The notes: a model not told the origin generated them from the letters alone. DNA of 64,000 nt from JABSSA01 sp039984715 (GCA_039984715.1 JBDWUA010000016.1:564679-628678), one strand, 5' to 3'; counted from the stretch's first letter, positions 44,746 to 54,179 are shown. A program made the numbers and translations.

Positions 44746-46272
44746 ATGTCTGACGTGGATGACGTGGTGAATGTCAAAGAGGGTGTCGATCAGGAAACGG
44801 TCGATGCTGTGCGCGAAGTCGGCGGCAAATACAAATACGGTTGGGAAACAGACATCGAAATGGAGTACGCTCCGAAAGGTCTGACCCCGGATATCGTACG
44901 TCTGATTTCGGAAAAGAACGAAGAACCGGAATGGATGTTGCAATGGCGTTTGGATGCCTATGACCGTTGGTTGCAGTTGAAAGAACCAGATTGGGCCATG
45001 GTCGATTATCCTGAGATCGATTTTCAGGACCAGTATTACTATGCGCGTCCCAAATCGATGGAAGTGAAGCCAAAATCGCTGGATGAAGTCGATCCGAAAC
45101 TGCTGGCCACGTATGCAAAGCTGGGCATTCCTCTAAAGGAACAAATGATCCTTGCTGGTGTTGAAGGTGCAGAAGACGCGCCTGCCGAAGGGCGCAAGGT
45201 TGCTGTGGACGCGGTGTTTGATTCTGTGTCCGTCGGCACAACCTTTCAGGATGAACTGTTAAAAGCTGGCGTCATCTTTTGTTCGATTTCAGAAGCCATT
45301 CGCGAACATCCCGAACTGGTCAAGAAATATCTAGGATCAGTTGTTCCGGTGTCGGACAATTTTTACGCCACACTGAATTCTGCCGTCTTTTCAGATGGTT
45401 CGTTTGTGTACATCCCACCGGGCGTGCGCTGTCCAATGGAACTGAGCACCTATTTCCGCATCAATGCTGAAAACACGGGTCAATTCGAACGGACTTTGAT
45501 CATCGCTGATAAAGAATCCTATGTCAGCTACCTTGAAGGCTGCACGGCCCCACAACGCGACGTGTCCCAATTGCACGCAGCCGTGGTCGAGATTGTTTTG
45601 CTTGATGATGCAGAGGTCAAATATTCGACTGTTCAAAACTGGTATCCCGGTGATGAAGAAGGCAAAGGCGGCATCTATAACTTTGTGACCAAACGCGCCG
45701 ATTGTCGTGGTGCGCGATCAAAGGTGATGTGGACGCAGGTTGAAACCGGATCTGCTGTGACTTGGAAATACCCGTCCTGCATTCTGCGCGGTGACGACAG
45801 TCAGGGCGAATTTTATTCGATCGCGATTGCCAACAACATGCAGCAAGCCGACACTGGCACAAAAATGGTGCATCTGGGCAAGAACACCAAATCGCGCATC
45901 GTGTCCAAAGGGATCAGCGCGGGCAAAGCGCAAAATACCTATCGCGGATTGGTGTCCATGCACCCCAAGGCGCAGGAGTCGCGCAACTATACCCAATGTG
46001 ACTCGTTGTTGATTGGCGACAAATGTGGGGCGCACACGGTTCCCTATATCGAGGTCAAGAATAACTCGTCCCGCGTCGAACACGAAGCAACGACATCCAA
46101 GGTGGACGATGACCAACTGTTCTATTGCCGCTCGCGCGGGATGGACGAAGAAGAAGCTGTGGCTTTGGTTGTGAACGGGTTCTGCAAGGAAGTGCTGCAA
46201 GCGCTGCCAATGGAATTCGCAATGGAAGCGCAGCAGTTGGTCGCAATTTCGCTTGAGGGGTCTGTGGGGTAA
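44746..46272 (+). CDS. sufB: Fe-S assembly scaffold SufB
   Basis: 508 residues, full length. FCSISEAIREHPELVKKYLG, YIPPGVRCPMELSTYFRINA, SYVSYLEGCTAPQRDVSQLH, and the C-terminal EHEATTSKVDDDQLFYCRSR are SufB hallmarks. With SufC and SufD it forms the SufBCD scaffold where clusters are built. Follows the desulfurase by 15 bp. Confidence 0.97.
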   Translation: MSDVDDVVNVKEGVDQETVDAVREVGGKYKYGWETDIEMEYAPKGLTPDIVRLISEKNEEPEWMLQWRLDAYDRWLQLKEPDWAMVDYPEIDFQDQYYYARPKSMEVKPKSLDEVDPKLLATYAKLGIPLKEQMILAGVEGAEDAPAEGRKVAVDAVFDSVSVGTTFQDELLKAGVIFCSISEAIREHPELVKKYLGSVVPVSDNFYATLNSAVFSDGSFVYIPPGVRCPMELSTYFRINAENTGQFERTLIIADKESYVSYLEGCTAPQRDVSQLHAAVVEIVLLDDAEVKYSTVQNWYPGDEEGKGGIYNFVTKRADCRGARSKVMWTQVETGSAVTWKYPSCILRGDDSQGEFYSIAIANNMQQADTGTKMVHLGKNTKSRIVSKGISAGKAQNTYRGLVSMHPKAQESRNYTQCDSLLIGDKCGAHTVPYIEVKNNSSRVEHEATTSKVDDDQLFYCRSRGMDEEEAVALVVNGFCKEVLQALPMEFAMEAQQLVAISLEGSVG

Positions 46273-46276
46273 TCCA

Positions 46277-46612
46277 ATGTTCGAAAATTCAATCGATGGC
46301 GCTGGTGCTTTAAATGAAGCGTTGTACCCAGATCGGAAAGACTGGGGGATTCGGTTTGGTATTTTCCTCGTAATAGTCCTAGTTGCCACTTCATCCATTA
46401 TTGCCACAACATCCACACATCCGATTATTGGTTCATTTTACGGTTGGATCGCAATGGTCGTCCTGAGTGTGTCAATTGGCGTTGTATCCGGAGTGTATCT
46501 TGAGCGCTGGGAACGTAAGAAACAGGCCGAGAAACACGCCGAAATAAGAAAATCTTTGCAGGATGAGAAAGATCGTCAGCTGAAAGAGTTCATGAAAGAA
46601 AAAGGTAAATGA
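46277..46612 (+). CDS. Small two-helix membrane protein in the suf operon
   Basis: 111 residues from the ATG at 46277. Two membrane helices (FGIFLVIVLVATSSIIA and WIAMVVLSVSIGVVSGVYL) and a charged C-terminal helix (RWERKKQAEKHAEIRKSLQD) in the cytoplasm. Unknown family. Four bases after sufB. Confidence 0.7.
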   Translation: MFENSIDGAGALNEALYPDRKDWGIRFGIFLVIVLVATSSIIATTSTHPIIGSFYGWIAMVVLSVSIGVVSGVYLERWERKKQAEKHAEIRKSLQDEKDRQLKEFMKEKGK

Positions 46613-46743
46613 TCTTCACCGCCACATCCAATTTCAAAAGCCTCTCTGTGTCTGGCAACAAGATCGCACACAGTCGGCGCGCTGATCGATGGTCGGTTGT
46701 TGGCAGATTTGCTGCAAAAGTTGGTGAAATAGTCGGTGACTGA
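46609..46743 (+). CDS. Possible 44-residue ORF coupled to its neighbours
   Basis: ATG overlaps the previous stop (ATGA); 44 codons to a TGA at 46741-46743, overlapping the GTG start of the next gene. Starts MIFTATSNFKSLSVSGNK, basic C-terminal part. The spacing pattern suggests translation, but no family is known; it may be a coupling leader. Confidence 0.35.
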   Translation: MIFTATSNFKSLSVSGNKIAHSRRADRWSVVGRFAAKVGEIVGD

Positions 46744-47020
46744 CCCTCTGAAGTCCATAAAAGAACGTGTTCAGACCCGTTATCGCACTGCTCTGGTGTT
46801 TTCGGTGCCGGTTTTTGTGGTGTTGGCTGCCATGGTATTGGAAGCTGGTGCGGACATTGTTTTGATACAACCGGGCGCGTTGGCGCCTGCGTTGATTGTT
46901 AGCCTTTTGATCGCAGCCATTCCCGTGACTTTATACAACAGAGCTAAGATGACCTTAGATCGCGAGCAAGAGAGCGAGCGCTTGGCTGAGATTGTGAAAA
47001 AGATCGAGATGCCACAATGA
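46736..47020 (+). CDS. Small two-helix membrane protein
   Basis: 94 residues from a GTG at 46736. Two hydrophobic segments (RTALVFSVPVFVVLAAMVLE; ALAPALIVSLLIAAIPVTLY) and a charged tail (DREQESERLAEIVKKIEMPQ). No recognised family. Within the suf operon. Confidence 0.6.
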   Translation: MTDPLKSIKERVQTRYRTALVFSVPVFVVLAAMVLEAGADIVLIQPGALAPALIVSLLIAAIPVTLYNRAKMTLDREQESERLAEIVKKIEMPQ

Positions 47021-47142
47021 TCTTTGCTGATTCATTCAAAATCTTAGGGCAAGCGGCAACCGGATCTGTTGGGCTTAACCGGCGGCACCCAGAATGTAGC
47101 GGTTTCACCGCGATGATGGGGGTGGTCAATGAACGATCTTGA
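47017..47142 (+). CDS. Possible 41-residue ORF coupled to its neighbours
   Basis: A second ATGA overlap: ATG at 47017 over the preceding stop, 41 codons (MIFADSFKILGQAATGSVGL), overlapping the next start by 14 bases. Its first residues resemble those of the 44-residue ORF (MIF plus polar residues). Low confidence. Confidence 0.3.
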   Translation: MIFADSFKILGQAATGSVGLNRRHPECSGFTAMMGVVNERS

Positions 47143-47521
47143 TCGGAAACCCGCAATTCGCCCCTTACTTCACGATAAAGAACCATCGGCTCAAAGGATT
47201 ATTGGCGCAGGAATAGAAGCGGCCGTTCTGGATTTAGAGGGTCTTCATCTGTTCCTTCACAATGCATGTGTGGAAATGGAGCAGGCCGTCCGGCGATCAG
47301 AAAGCATCGTTGGCCGCTTGGTCAACAATGTGACCCGTGACGATGTAGATTACGTCGAGATGAATGCCCAACGGTTAAGCGAAACACTAATTGTCCTCGA
47401 CATCGAAGCCTCGAATGAGATGGGACAACATTCCTATTTTCAGCTGCGACGTGACCTTGTCGCCAAGGCGCGGGATCTAACGGGCGCTATGCTTAGGGCA
47501 GAAGGGAATGCATCGGTATGA
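47129..47521 (+). CDS. Cytoplasmic helical protein of unknown function
   Basis: 130 residues, no membrane segment; long amphipathic helices (LEGLHLFLHNACVEMEQAVR, SYFQLRRDLVAKARDLTGAM). No recognised family. Overlaps the next gene by four bases (ATGA). Confidence 0.65.
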   Translation: MNDLDRKPAIRPLLHDKEPSAQRIIGAGIEAAVLDLEGLHLFLHNACVEMEQAVRRSESIVGRLVNNVTRDDVDYVEMNAQRLSETLIVLDIEASNEMGQHSYFQLRRDLVAKARDLTGAMLRAEGNASV

Positions 47522-47715
47522 TTGCTGAATTGGTTCAAGCGTCAGCCGGTGCAGGCGTCGGTGTGTTTGCTGGATGTCTCATTGGGCTTGGTATGCGAAA
47601 GCGTGCTGGAAAAACTGATGGGTTGCTCAGCAATTCTGTTCCATTGACGGCGTCAGCTGCGGGTGGTGCGGCGCTGTTGATCATGATGCTGATCACGTAT
47701 CTGACGGGGGCATAG
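47518..47715 (+). CDS. Small membrane protein
   Basis: 65 residues, two hydrophobic segments (AGAGVGVFAGCLIGLGM; AGGAALLIMMLITYLTG) joined by a short basic loop. Coupled to the previous gene by an ATGA overlap. Confidence 0.6.
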   Translation: MIAELVQASAGAGVGVFAGCLIGLGMRKRAGKTDGLLSNSVPLTASAAGGAALLIMMLITYLTGA

Positions 47716-47719
47716 TGCA

Positions 47720-48034
47720 ATGATTGTGACGACGACGCCAAGTGTCGAAGGTAAGACTATCACCGACTACCGCGGGATTGTGGTCGGCGAGGCGATCATG
47801 GGCGCAAATATCGTTCGGGACGTGTTTGCGCAGATCACAGATATCGTGGGCGGCCGGTCAGGTGCGTATGAAAGCAAATTGCAAGACGCGCGTGACACCG
47901 CGTTGGGCGAATTGGAAGATCGTGCGCGTGAAAAAGGGGCGAACGCCGTGGTTGGCGTTGATCTGGATTACGAAGTCGTGGGGCAGTCCATGTTGATGGT
48001 CTCTGCCTCGGGCACTGCGGTCGTTTTGGAGTGA
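47720..48034 (+). CDS. YbjQ/UPF0145-family heavy-metal-binding-fold protein
   Basis: 104 residues: TTTPSVEGKTITDYRGIVVG, EAIMGANIVRDVFAQITDIV, GGRSGAYESKLQDARDTAL and NAVVGVDLDYEVVG are the complete YbjQ signature. Forms pentameric rings; function not established. Start 5 bp after the previous gene. Confidence 0.92.
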   Translation: MIVTTTPSVEGKTITDYRGIVVGEAIMGANIVRDVFAQITDIVGGRSGAYESKLQDARDTALGELEDRAREKGANAVVGVDLDYEVVGQSMLMVSASGTAVVLE

Positions 48035-48195
48035 TCATGATTGGGATCGTAACCATATGGCGGGAGGCCCATGGCACGGTGAACTTTGCGCCAGTGCTCG
48101 GTCGTCGGAGTACGGAAAAATGATCCTGTTCCCGCCATTTTTACGCCCGATTCAACCGTCAGTGTCTCTGCCAATCAACAGAGCACGGCAATATT

Positions 48196-48660
48196 ATGGG
48201 ACAAACGGACTTTCAGGACAGGTTGTCGCGCATCGCGCAACACAGCGATACAACCGCGACATACGAGCCATCGAGCAGCGCGTCAGTGCAGGACGACGAG
48301 ACTTCTCCGCTGCGCGATATCATAATGGGGGTGCTCGTCGGCTTTGTGTCCTCTTTTCTGGCCAACGTGATCGAATTCCACTTCGTCGCAGAAGGCAGCG
48401 CGTGGATCTATTTCAACGACGAAAGTGGACTTGCCGGGCAGATCATTTTTGTTGTGCTTATCACGATACTTGCCGCCTGGGCGAGATTGACCGACACAAT
48501 TTCATTTGTCGCGATGGTCGTCGGCGTCTTTGGGCACTTTTTTTCGGAAGGGCTGTTCGTTGCGATAATTCCGGGCGTGGCAACCATGATTTACTCGTCA
48601 GAGTATGTTTCTTACGTCAATTCAGGACTTCTAACGTTTGGATTTCTAGACTTTTTCTAG
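48196..48660 (+). CDS. Membrane protein of unknown function
   Basis: 154 residues; a polar N-terminal 45 residues, then about four hydrophobic segments (DIIMGVLVGFVSSFLANVIE, IIFVVLITILAAWARL, SFVAMVVGVFGHFFSEGLFV). No recognised family. A 160-bp gap precedes it (a 28-codon frame at 48037 was not called). Confidence 0.6.
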   Translation: MGQTDFQDRLSRIAQHSDTTATYEPSSSASVQDDETSPLRDIIMGVLVGFVSSFLANVIEFHFVAEGSAWIYFNDESGLAGQIIFVVLITILAAWARLTDTISFVAMVVGVFGHFFSEGLFVAIIPGVATMIYSSEYVSYVNSGLLTFGFLDFF

Positions 48661-48771
48661 CTCCTCCGTCTCACAGTCAACATCAACAACCAGCCTGTGC
48701 AGTATCTGCACGGGCCAAAAGCGTTTGCGCCGCGGATGCAGCCAACGCACGTATATTCCAATGAGGGCACT

Positions 48772-49527
48772 ATGCTGAATATCAAAAACTTACAGGTCAA
48801 ACTCGAAGAAGAGGACAAGCAAATCCTCAAAGGTGTGGATCTGACTGTCGAAGCGGGCAAAGTGCACGCGATCATGGGGCCAAACGGGTCGGGAAAATCG
48901 ACCTTGTCTTATGTTTTGTCTGGACGCGACGGCTATGAAGTGACCGGGGGAACGGCAAGCCTAAGCGGCGCTGACCTGTTGGACATGGAACCAGAAGAAC
49001 GCGCGGCGGCTGGCCTGTTTTTGGCATTTCAATATCCTGTTGAAATTCCCGGTGTTGGCAACATGACCTTTTTGCGCACAGCGGTGAATGCTCAGCGCAA
49101 GGCCCGTGGCGAAGACGAGATGAGCGCGGCAGATTTCCTGAAGTTTGTGCGTGCCAAGGCCAAAGAGCTGAAGATCGACGCGGATATGTTGAAACGCCCT
49201 GTGAACGTAGGCTTTTCGGGCGGTGAGAAAAAACGCAATGAAATCCTGCAGATGGCGATGTTAGAGCCCAAGATGTGTATCTTGGACGAAACGGATTCCG
49301 GGCTTGACGTTGATGCGATGAAGCTGGTGGCCGAAGGTGTGAATGCGCTGCGTTCAGAGGGTCGCGGTTTTCTAGTTATCACGCATTATCAACGCCTTCT
49401 GGATCACATTAAACCTGATGTGGTGCACATCATGGCGGATGGTCGTATCGTGAAAACCGGCGGACCTGAATTGGCCCTTGAGGTCGAAAACAACGGTTAC
49501 ACAGATATTCTGGCGGAGGTGGCCTAA
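48772..49527 (+). CDS. sufC: Fe-S assembly ATPase SufC
   Basis: 251 residues from the ATG at 48772. Walker A IMGPNGSGKST, FQYPVEIPGVGNMTFLRTAV, signature FSGGEKKRNEILQM, Walker B MCILDETDSGLDVDAMK and the H-loop VITHYQRLLDHIKPD. Cytosolic ABC-type ATPase of SufBCD. Its stop shares one base with the sufD start. Confidence 0.96.
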   Translation: MLNIKNLQVKLEEEDKQILKGVDLTVEAGKVHAIMGPNGSGKSTLSYVLSGRDGYEVTGGTASLSGADLLDMEPEERAAAGLFLAFQYPVEIPGVGNMTFLRTAVNAQRKARGEDEMSAADFLKFVRAKAKELKIDADMLKRPVNVGFSGGEKKRNEILQMAMLEPKMCILDETDSGLDVDAMKLVAEGVNALRSEGRGFLVITHYQRLLDHIKPDVVHIMADGRIVKTGGPELALEVENNGYTDILAEVA

Positions 49528-50804
49528 TGGCAGCAGCTGCTGAAAAGCAATCGGCGACGGATGCGCGACTGGCTGGGCTGTCAATGCCCGCTGGTGGGTG
49601 GTCTGAACCTGCACGTCGCGAAGCGCATGAGCGTCTGGTTGCATCTGGTTTGCCGGGGCGTCGCGACGAATATTGGCGGTTCACGCGTCCGGACGCGTTG
49701 ACGGCACCCACGGTTCACGCCGCTTTGTTTCAAAACAAAGAGACTCCGTTGTTTGATGCAATGGATCGTTTGCGGATTGTATTTGTAGACGGCGTATTTG
49801 ATGAAAACGCGTCGGATGATTTGTCCCTTGAGGGGATCGAAATTGACCGTCTTGCCACCGCGAAAAGCGACATCCATTGGGCCCAAGGTGTTTACGGAGT
49901 TCTGGAGCTGGCAGGTCAAACCCCAGTCGATCGGCCATTGGCCGCGATGAATACGGCCTATGCCACAGATGGTGTTTTGATCCATGTCACTGGACCTGTC
50001 TCAAAACCCGTTCATCTGACTTATGAACATCGGGACGAACAATCAGACGCAATGTTGCACCATGTCATCAAGCTTGAAGAAGGCACGTCGTTGACGTTAC
50101 TGGAAAGCGGTCCGGGCGCGGCGCGCATCAATAAAGTGATGGAAGTCGATGTCGCGGACAAAGCTGCGTTTCATCATGTACGTGCGCAGGGTAGGGATCA
50201 TGAACGTCTTGCCGTCACGCATAACTTCGCGCGCCTTGGTACGGAATCGACCTTTAAAAGCTTTACGTTGACCGTGAACGGCCGGTTGACCCGCAATGAA
50301 TGTATCATTGAACTGACGGGTGACGATGCGATTGCACATGTGGCTGGCGCATGTGTCGGAGACGGTGAATTCCTTCACGATGACACGGTATTTGTAACGC
50401 ATGACGCGGTGAATTGTGAAAGCCGTCAGGTGTTCAAAAAGGTGTTGCGCAACGGCGCGACCGGCGTGTTCCAAGGTAAAATCCTTGTCAAAAACGGCGC
50501 ACAAAAGACCGATGGGTATCAGATCAGCCAATCCTTGCTGCTGGATGGAGACAGCCAGTTTCTGGCGAAACCAGAGCTTGAGATTTACGCAGATGATGTT
50601 GCCTGTTCGCATGGGTCTACGTCTGGTGCGATTGACGATACGGCGCTGTTCTATCTCCGCTCGCGTGGCGTTCCTGCGGACGTTGCAACGGATTTGCTGA
50701 CATTGGCATTCTTGGCCGAAGCGGTTGAAGAAATCGAAGACGAGACATTGCGTGATGAACTGACCGAGCGGCTTGAAGCTTGGTTGGAGCGCCGTCGGGG
50801 TTAA
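49527..50804 (+). CDS. sufD: Fe-S assembly protein SufD
   Basis: 425 residues. The beta-helix core and the C-terminal ACSHGSTSGAIDDTALFYLR, SRGVPADVATDLLTLAFLAE are typical SufD/SufB family blocks, with a free N-terminal helical domain (GLPGRRDEYWRFTRPDALT). Partner of SufB and SufC. Confidence 0.93.
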   Translation: MAAAAEKQSATDARLAGLSMPAGGWSEPARREAHERLVASGLPGRRDEYWRFTRPDALTAPTVHAALFQNKETPLFDAMDRLRIVFVDGVFDENASDDLSLEGIEIDRLATAKSDIHWAQGVYGVLELAGQTPVDRPLAAMNTAYATDGVLIHVTGPVSKPVHLTYEHRDEQSDAMLHHVIKLEEGTSLTLLESGPGAARINKVMEVDVADKAAFHHVRAQGRDHERLAVTHNFARLGTESTFKSFTLTVNGRLTRNECIIELTGDDAIAHVAGACVGDGEFLHDDTVFVTHDAVNCESRQVFKKVLRNGATGVFQGKILVKNGAQKTDGYQISQSLLLDGDSQFLAKPELEIYADDVACSHGSTSGAIDDTALFYLRSRGVPADVATDLLTLAFLAEAVEEIEDETLRDELTERLEAWLERRRG

Positions 50805-50806
50805 GC

Positions 50807-51295
50807 ATGAGTCTAAGCCAAAATATCGTGGCAACCTACCGCAGACCAAGGCGCGTCATGGAACGTCTTTTGTCGCTGGGTCAACGGGAAGACCGTGCCT
50901 TGGCCTATCTTATGGGGGCATGCGTGATGATTTTTATTGCGCAGACCCCCAAGCTCGCCCGCGAAGCACATTTGGACGGGGAAGACCTGAACATGCTTCT
51001 CGGTGCGACGTTGATGGCTTGGATGTTTATCGCGCCATTGCTTTTGTATGGGCTTGCGGCTTTTGTGGGGATCATTGGCCGATTGTTTGGCGGTCAGGGC
51101 AACATGTATGGCGCGCGTCTGGCATTGTTCTGGGCCTTACTTGCGGCATCACCATTGGTTCTGTTGCACGGCCTTGTGGCAGGGTTCATTGGGCCCGGCC
51201 TTGAATTGCAGGCTGTCGGGTTGATCTGGTGTGTGATGTTCGTTTGGTTTTGGGGGGCCGGACTGTGGGCCTCAGAAAGACCTAGGGTCACATGA
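50807..51295 (+). CDS. YIP1-family-like membrane protein
   Basis: 162 residues from the ATG at 50807. N-terminal cytoplasmic segment (ATYRRPRRVMERLLSLGQRE) and four hydrophobic segments. Together with the next gene, which has similar topology, it resembles the paired YIP1-like proteins of Rhodobacteraceae suf loci. Function unknown. Overlaps the next gene by four bases. Confidence 0.65.
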   Translation: MSLSQNIVATYRRPRRVMERLLSLGQREDRALAYLMGACVMIFIAQTPKLAREAHLDGEDLNMLLGATLMAWMFIAPLLLYGLAAFVGIIGRLFGGQGNMYGARLALFWALLAASPLVLLHGLVAGFIGPGLELQAVGLIWCVMFVWFWGAGLWASERPRVT

Positions 51296-51903
51296 CCGAC
51301 ATTCGTTTGAAGTCCCTGATTGCGCTGTCTATTCGCGACCCGAGATTGGCCGGTGAAACCATCCTGTCGATGCGGCTGCCTGATCCCATTTTGTGGCAAG
51401 CTCTGACATTTGTGTCGGTTATTTCGACGCTGATCGTTGCAGGGATGATGCGATTGTCGCCTATTCCCGACAATGAATTCGGTTTGATTTTGATCAAATC
51501 CCCGATCTATTCCTCGCCCTTGTTGGCCGCTGTGATGCAGTGGGGACAGTCCGTGATCTCGATCTTTGTGGTACATTGGATTGGTCGGATATTTGGCGGA
51601 ACCGGTTCACGGGCGAATGTTCTGGCTTTGGTCGCATGGCTTCATTTTGTGGCGCTTATACTTGTGATCTTTTTGGTCCTTCTTGGGTCATTGATTCCAA
51701 TGTTGTCGGCCTTTGGGCTGCTCATGTTTATTGGCTGGTGGTTGTGGAGCTTTGTGACATTTGTCGATGTGGCGCATGCGCTTCAGTCAATGTTCAAAGC
51801 TGCCGGTGTGTTGGTCGTGTCCTTTGTGGGATTTTTGTTTGGCGTTTCGTTTGTTGTCAGCCTGCTGGGCGGGTTGATCTACGGAATTGCAGGAGTGCGA
51901 TGA
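51292..51903 (+). CDS. YIP1-family membrane protein
   Basis: 203 residues, about five membrane segments; the N-terminal SIRDPRLAGETILSMRLPDP and the later HWIGRIFGGTGSRANVLALV fit the YIP1 family. ATGA overlap with the preceding gene. Ends one base before the sufS start. Confidence 0.75.
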   Translation: MTDIRLKSLIALSIRDPRLAGETILSMRLPDPILWQALTFVSVISTLIVAGMMRLSPIPDNEFGLILIKSPIYSSPLLAAVMQWGQSVISIFVVHWIGRIFGGTGSRANVLALVAWLHFVALILVIFLVLLGSLIPMLSAFGLLMFIGWWLWSFVTFVDVAHALQSMFKAAGVLVVSFVGFLFGVSFVVSLLGGLIYGIAGVR

Positions 51904-51904
51904 G

Positions 51905-53125
51905 ATGTATGATGTAGACAAAATCCGGCAGGATTTCCCCATTCTGTCCCGCGAGGTAAATGGCAAACCTCTGGTCTATTTGGACAATGGGGCATCGGCG
52001 CAGAAACCCAAAGTGGTGATCGATGCGATCACGCGCGCCTATGCAGAAGAATACGCCAATGTGCATCGGGGTCTTCATTTCCTGTCCAACCTTGCGACAG
52101 AAAAATACGAAGGCGTGCGTGGCGTCATTGCGCGGTTTTTGAATGCCAAGTCAGAAGACGAAATCGTGTTGAATTCGGGCACAACCGAAGGGATCAACAT
52201 GGTCGCCTATGGATGGGCTATGCCACGTCTCGAAGCCGGTGATGAAATCGTGCTGAGCGTTATGGAACACCACGCCAACATCGTGCCCTGGCATTTCTTA
52301 CGTGAACGGCAAGGGGTTGTCCTGAAGTGGGTTGATGTTGATGCATCGGGCGCTTTGGACCCACAGGCCGTGATCGACGCGATTGGACCGCGCACCAAAC
52401 TTGTCGCTGTCACCCATATGTCCAATGTTCTTGGCACGCGTGTTGATGTGAAGGCGATTTGTCATGGCGCGCATGCGCAAGGCGTGCCTGTGTTGGTGGA
52501 CGGATCACAAAGTGCCGTGCACATGCCAGTGGATGTGCAAGAAATTGATGCAGATTTCTTTGCCATCACAGGGCACAAGCTTTACGGGCCATCGGGGTCC
52601 GGCGCGATCTATGTCAAATCCGAACGCATGGCAGAAATGCGTCCCTTCATCGGGGGCGGCGACATGATCAAAGAGGTGTCCAAGGATGCCGTCGTCTATA
52701 ATGATCCACCAATGAAATTCGAAGCCGGCACACCGGGCATCGTGCAGACCATCGGTCTTGGCGTCGCGCTTGAATACATGATGGGTGTGGGCATGCAGCA
52801 GATCGCAGATCACGAGAATGAACTGCGTGATTATGCGGTGAAACGTCTGGGTGGGTTGAACTGGCTGCAAACGCAAGGAACGACCGTGGACAAGGGGGCG
52901 ATCTTTTCGTTCACTTTGGACGGGGCGGCCCATGCGCATGACATATCGACGATTTTGGACAAAAAAGGCGTCGCCGTGCGCGCCGGGCACCATTGCGCAG
53001 GTCCTTTGATGGATCACTTGGGCGTCACAGCAACCTGCCGCGCTTCGTTTGGAATGTACAACACGACAAATGAAATCGACGTGCTCGTCGAGGCACTGGA
53101 ACTTGCACACGATCTCTTTGCCTAA
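51905..53125 (+). CDS. sufS: Cysteine desulfurase SufS
   Basis: 406 residues from the ATG at 51905. N-terminal IRQDFPILSREVNGKPLVYL, PLP lysine in FAITGHKLYGPSGSGAIY, active-site Cys in VRAGHHCAGPLMDHLG; class II desulfurase. SufE is not seen nearby. Last gene of the suf locus. Confidence 0.96.
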   Translation: MYDVDKIRQDFPILSREVNGKPLVYLDNGASAQKPKVVIDAITRAYAEEYANVHRGLHFLSNLATEKYEGVRGVIARFLNAKSEDEIVLNSGTTEGINMVAYGWAMPRLEAGDEIVLSVMEHHANIVPWHFLRERQGVVLKWVDVDASGALDPQAVIDAIGPRTKLVAVTHMSNVLGTRVDVKAICHGAHAQGVPVLVDGSQSAVHMPVDVQEIDADFFAITGHKLYGPSGSGAIYVKSERMAEMRPFIGGGDMIKEVSKDAVVYNDPPMKFEAGTPGIVQTIGLGVALEYMMGVGMQQIADHENELRDYAVKRLGGLNWLQTQGTTVDKGAIFSFTLDGAAHAHDISTILDKKGVAVRAGHHCAGPLMDHLGVTATCRASFGMYNTTNEIDVLVEALELAHDLFA

Positions 53126-53209
53126 GGGCCTACCTTGGCGCCGACTTCTTAGTGACGCGCAAGATTTGTCCGTTGCAGGCCTGAACACACGGCGATATAG
53201 AACACGCAT

Positions 53210-53286
<77 letters not shown>

Positions 53287-53447
53287 TGCAATCTTTAAAT
53301 CGTTTAAAAGCAACCGTTTAGCTTGAAAAAGTGTTTAGGATTTTTGCACCTGAACAATTTCTGTTCTTGTTTCGGTCCCAGAAAACAATGCTTTCTTGCT
53401 CACGTTGGGGTGTCGTGCCACTTGCCACCAAGCTGCCGCTTGAGTGC

Positions 53448-53897
53448 TTAACCCCTGTTCAAAGGCAGTTTTCTTTTGATCCAGCCGGGCCCCGCACGCG
53501 AGCCCAACATACCTTCGGGTACATCGATAATATTGGTAAAACCAGCCTTCTTCAGTGCACGGGTCATCCGGGCAGACCGATGTCCGCGCGCGCAAATTAA
53601 TGCCACAGGTGCGGTGGTGTCACCTTTCACGAGCTTAACCAATTCGGGCACAAAATCCTTGCGTCGCATGTCGAGGCGGTTCGCGCCTTGTCCGCTGCCA
53701 GTTTTTGCCCATTCATCCGGCCTGCGAATATCGACCAACGTAATTTGTTTCGACTGCGCCAATGCGTGTGCGTCAGGCGGTGTCAAATCTCCGCCAGCGG
53801 TTGGGACAGATTGCGCGACGGCCCCGTTGGTGATGAAAAACGCTCCTGCGGACATCATCAGAGATCGCCTTGAAGTCATGTTAGTTGCATTTTTCAT
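53448..53897 (-). CDS. Exported rhodanese-domain sulfurtransferase
   Basis: 149 residues from the ATG at 53897, preceded by AAGGACAA. The N-terminus TSRRSLMMSAGAFFITNGAV looks like a Tat-type signal (twin Arg). The rhodanese domain has DIRRPDEW and the catalytic Cys102 in ICARGHRSAR. Acts on sulfane sulfur in the periplasm. The palindrome GTGAC-TAA-GTCAC lies 65 bp upstream of its start. Part of a thiol/sulfur cluster to its right. Confidence 0.85.
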   Translation of the reverse strand: MKNATNMTSRRSLMMSAGAFFITNGAVAQSVPTAGGDLTPPDAHALAQSKQITLVDIRRPDEWAKTGSGQGANRLDMRRKDFVPELVKLVKGDTTAPVALICARGHRSARMTRALKKAGFTNIIDVPEGMLGSRAGPGWIKRKLPLNRG

Positions 53898-53962
53898 ATG
53901 GTATTGTCCTTCGCAAATGTTGGTCTTTGAAGCCAAGTTACAAAGCGTAAGGATTAGGTTCT

Positions 53963-53975
53963 GTGACTAAGTCAC
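53963..53975. promoter_or_regulatory. Palindrome copy 1, GTGAC-N3-GTCAC
   Basis: GTGAC-TAA-GTCAC, 65 nt before the rhodanese ATG. The first of three identical-arm palindromes in the cluster; probably the operator of the Crp/Fnr protein at 54387. Confidence 0.6.
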
Positions 53976-53978
53976 GTT

Positions 53979-54179
53979 TCAGGCTACACAACGCGACACA
54001 AATCTGTGAGCGAAGTGAGGCCCTTGTTCGCCAGATGAAAATGCGTGGTCGGAAAATATTACAGTGCTTGCAGTGACCAACAACAAGGCCAAAGCAAGCA
54101 CTGCTAAGATAATTCTAAGACCCCAGATGATCAGCAGTCTTGGCACGTCTTCAGGCCAAAAATCCGATAAATTGGACAA
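53979..54179 (-). CDS. Doubtful small membrane ORF
   Basis: 66 codons from an ATG inside the DUF2892 gene (49-bp overlap in another frame), with one hydrophobic segment (LLIIWGLRIILAVLALALLL). It could be a short membrane protein downstream of DUF2892, or a chance frame. Confidence 0.25.
   Translation of the reverse strand: MSNLSDFWPEDVPRLLIIWGLRIILAVLALALLLVTASTVIFSDHAFSSGEQGPHFAHRFVSRCVA

Noticed and set aside
48037..48123. 28-codon frame MIGIVTIWREAHGTVNFAPV after the YbjQ gene
   Set aside because: Too short and without supporting signals.
53979..54179. 66-codon frame overlapping DUF2892 as a firm gene
   Set aside because: Starts inside another gene in a different frame; listed at low confidence only.
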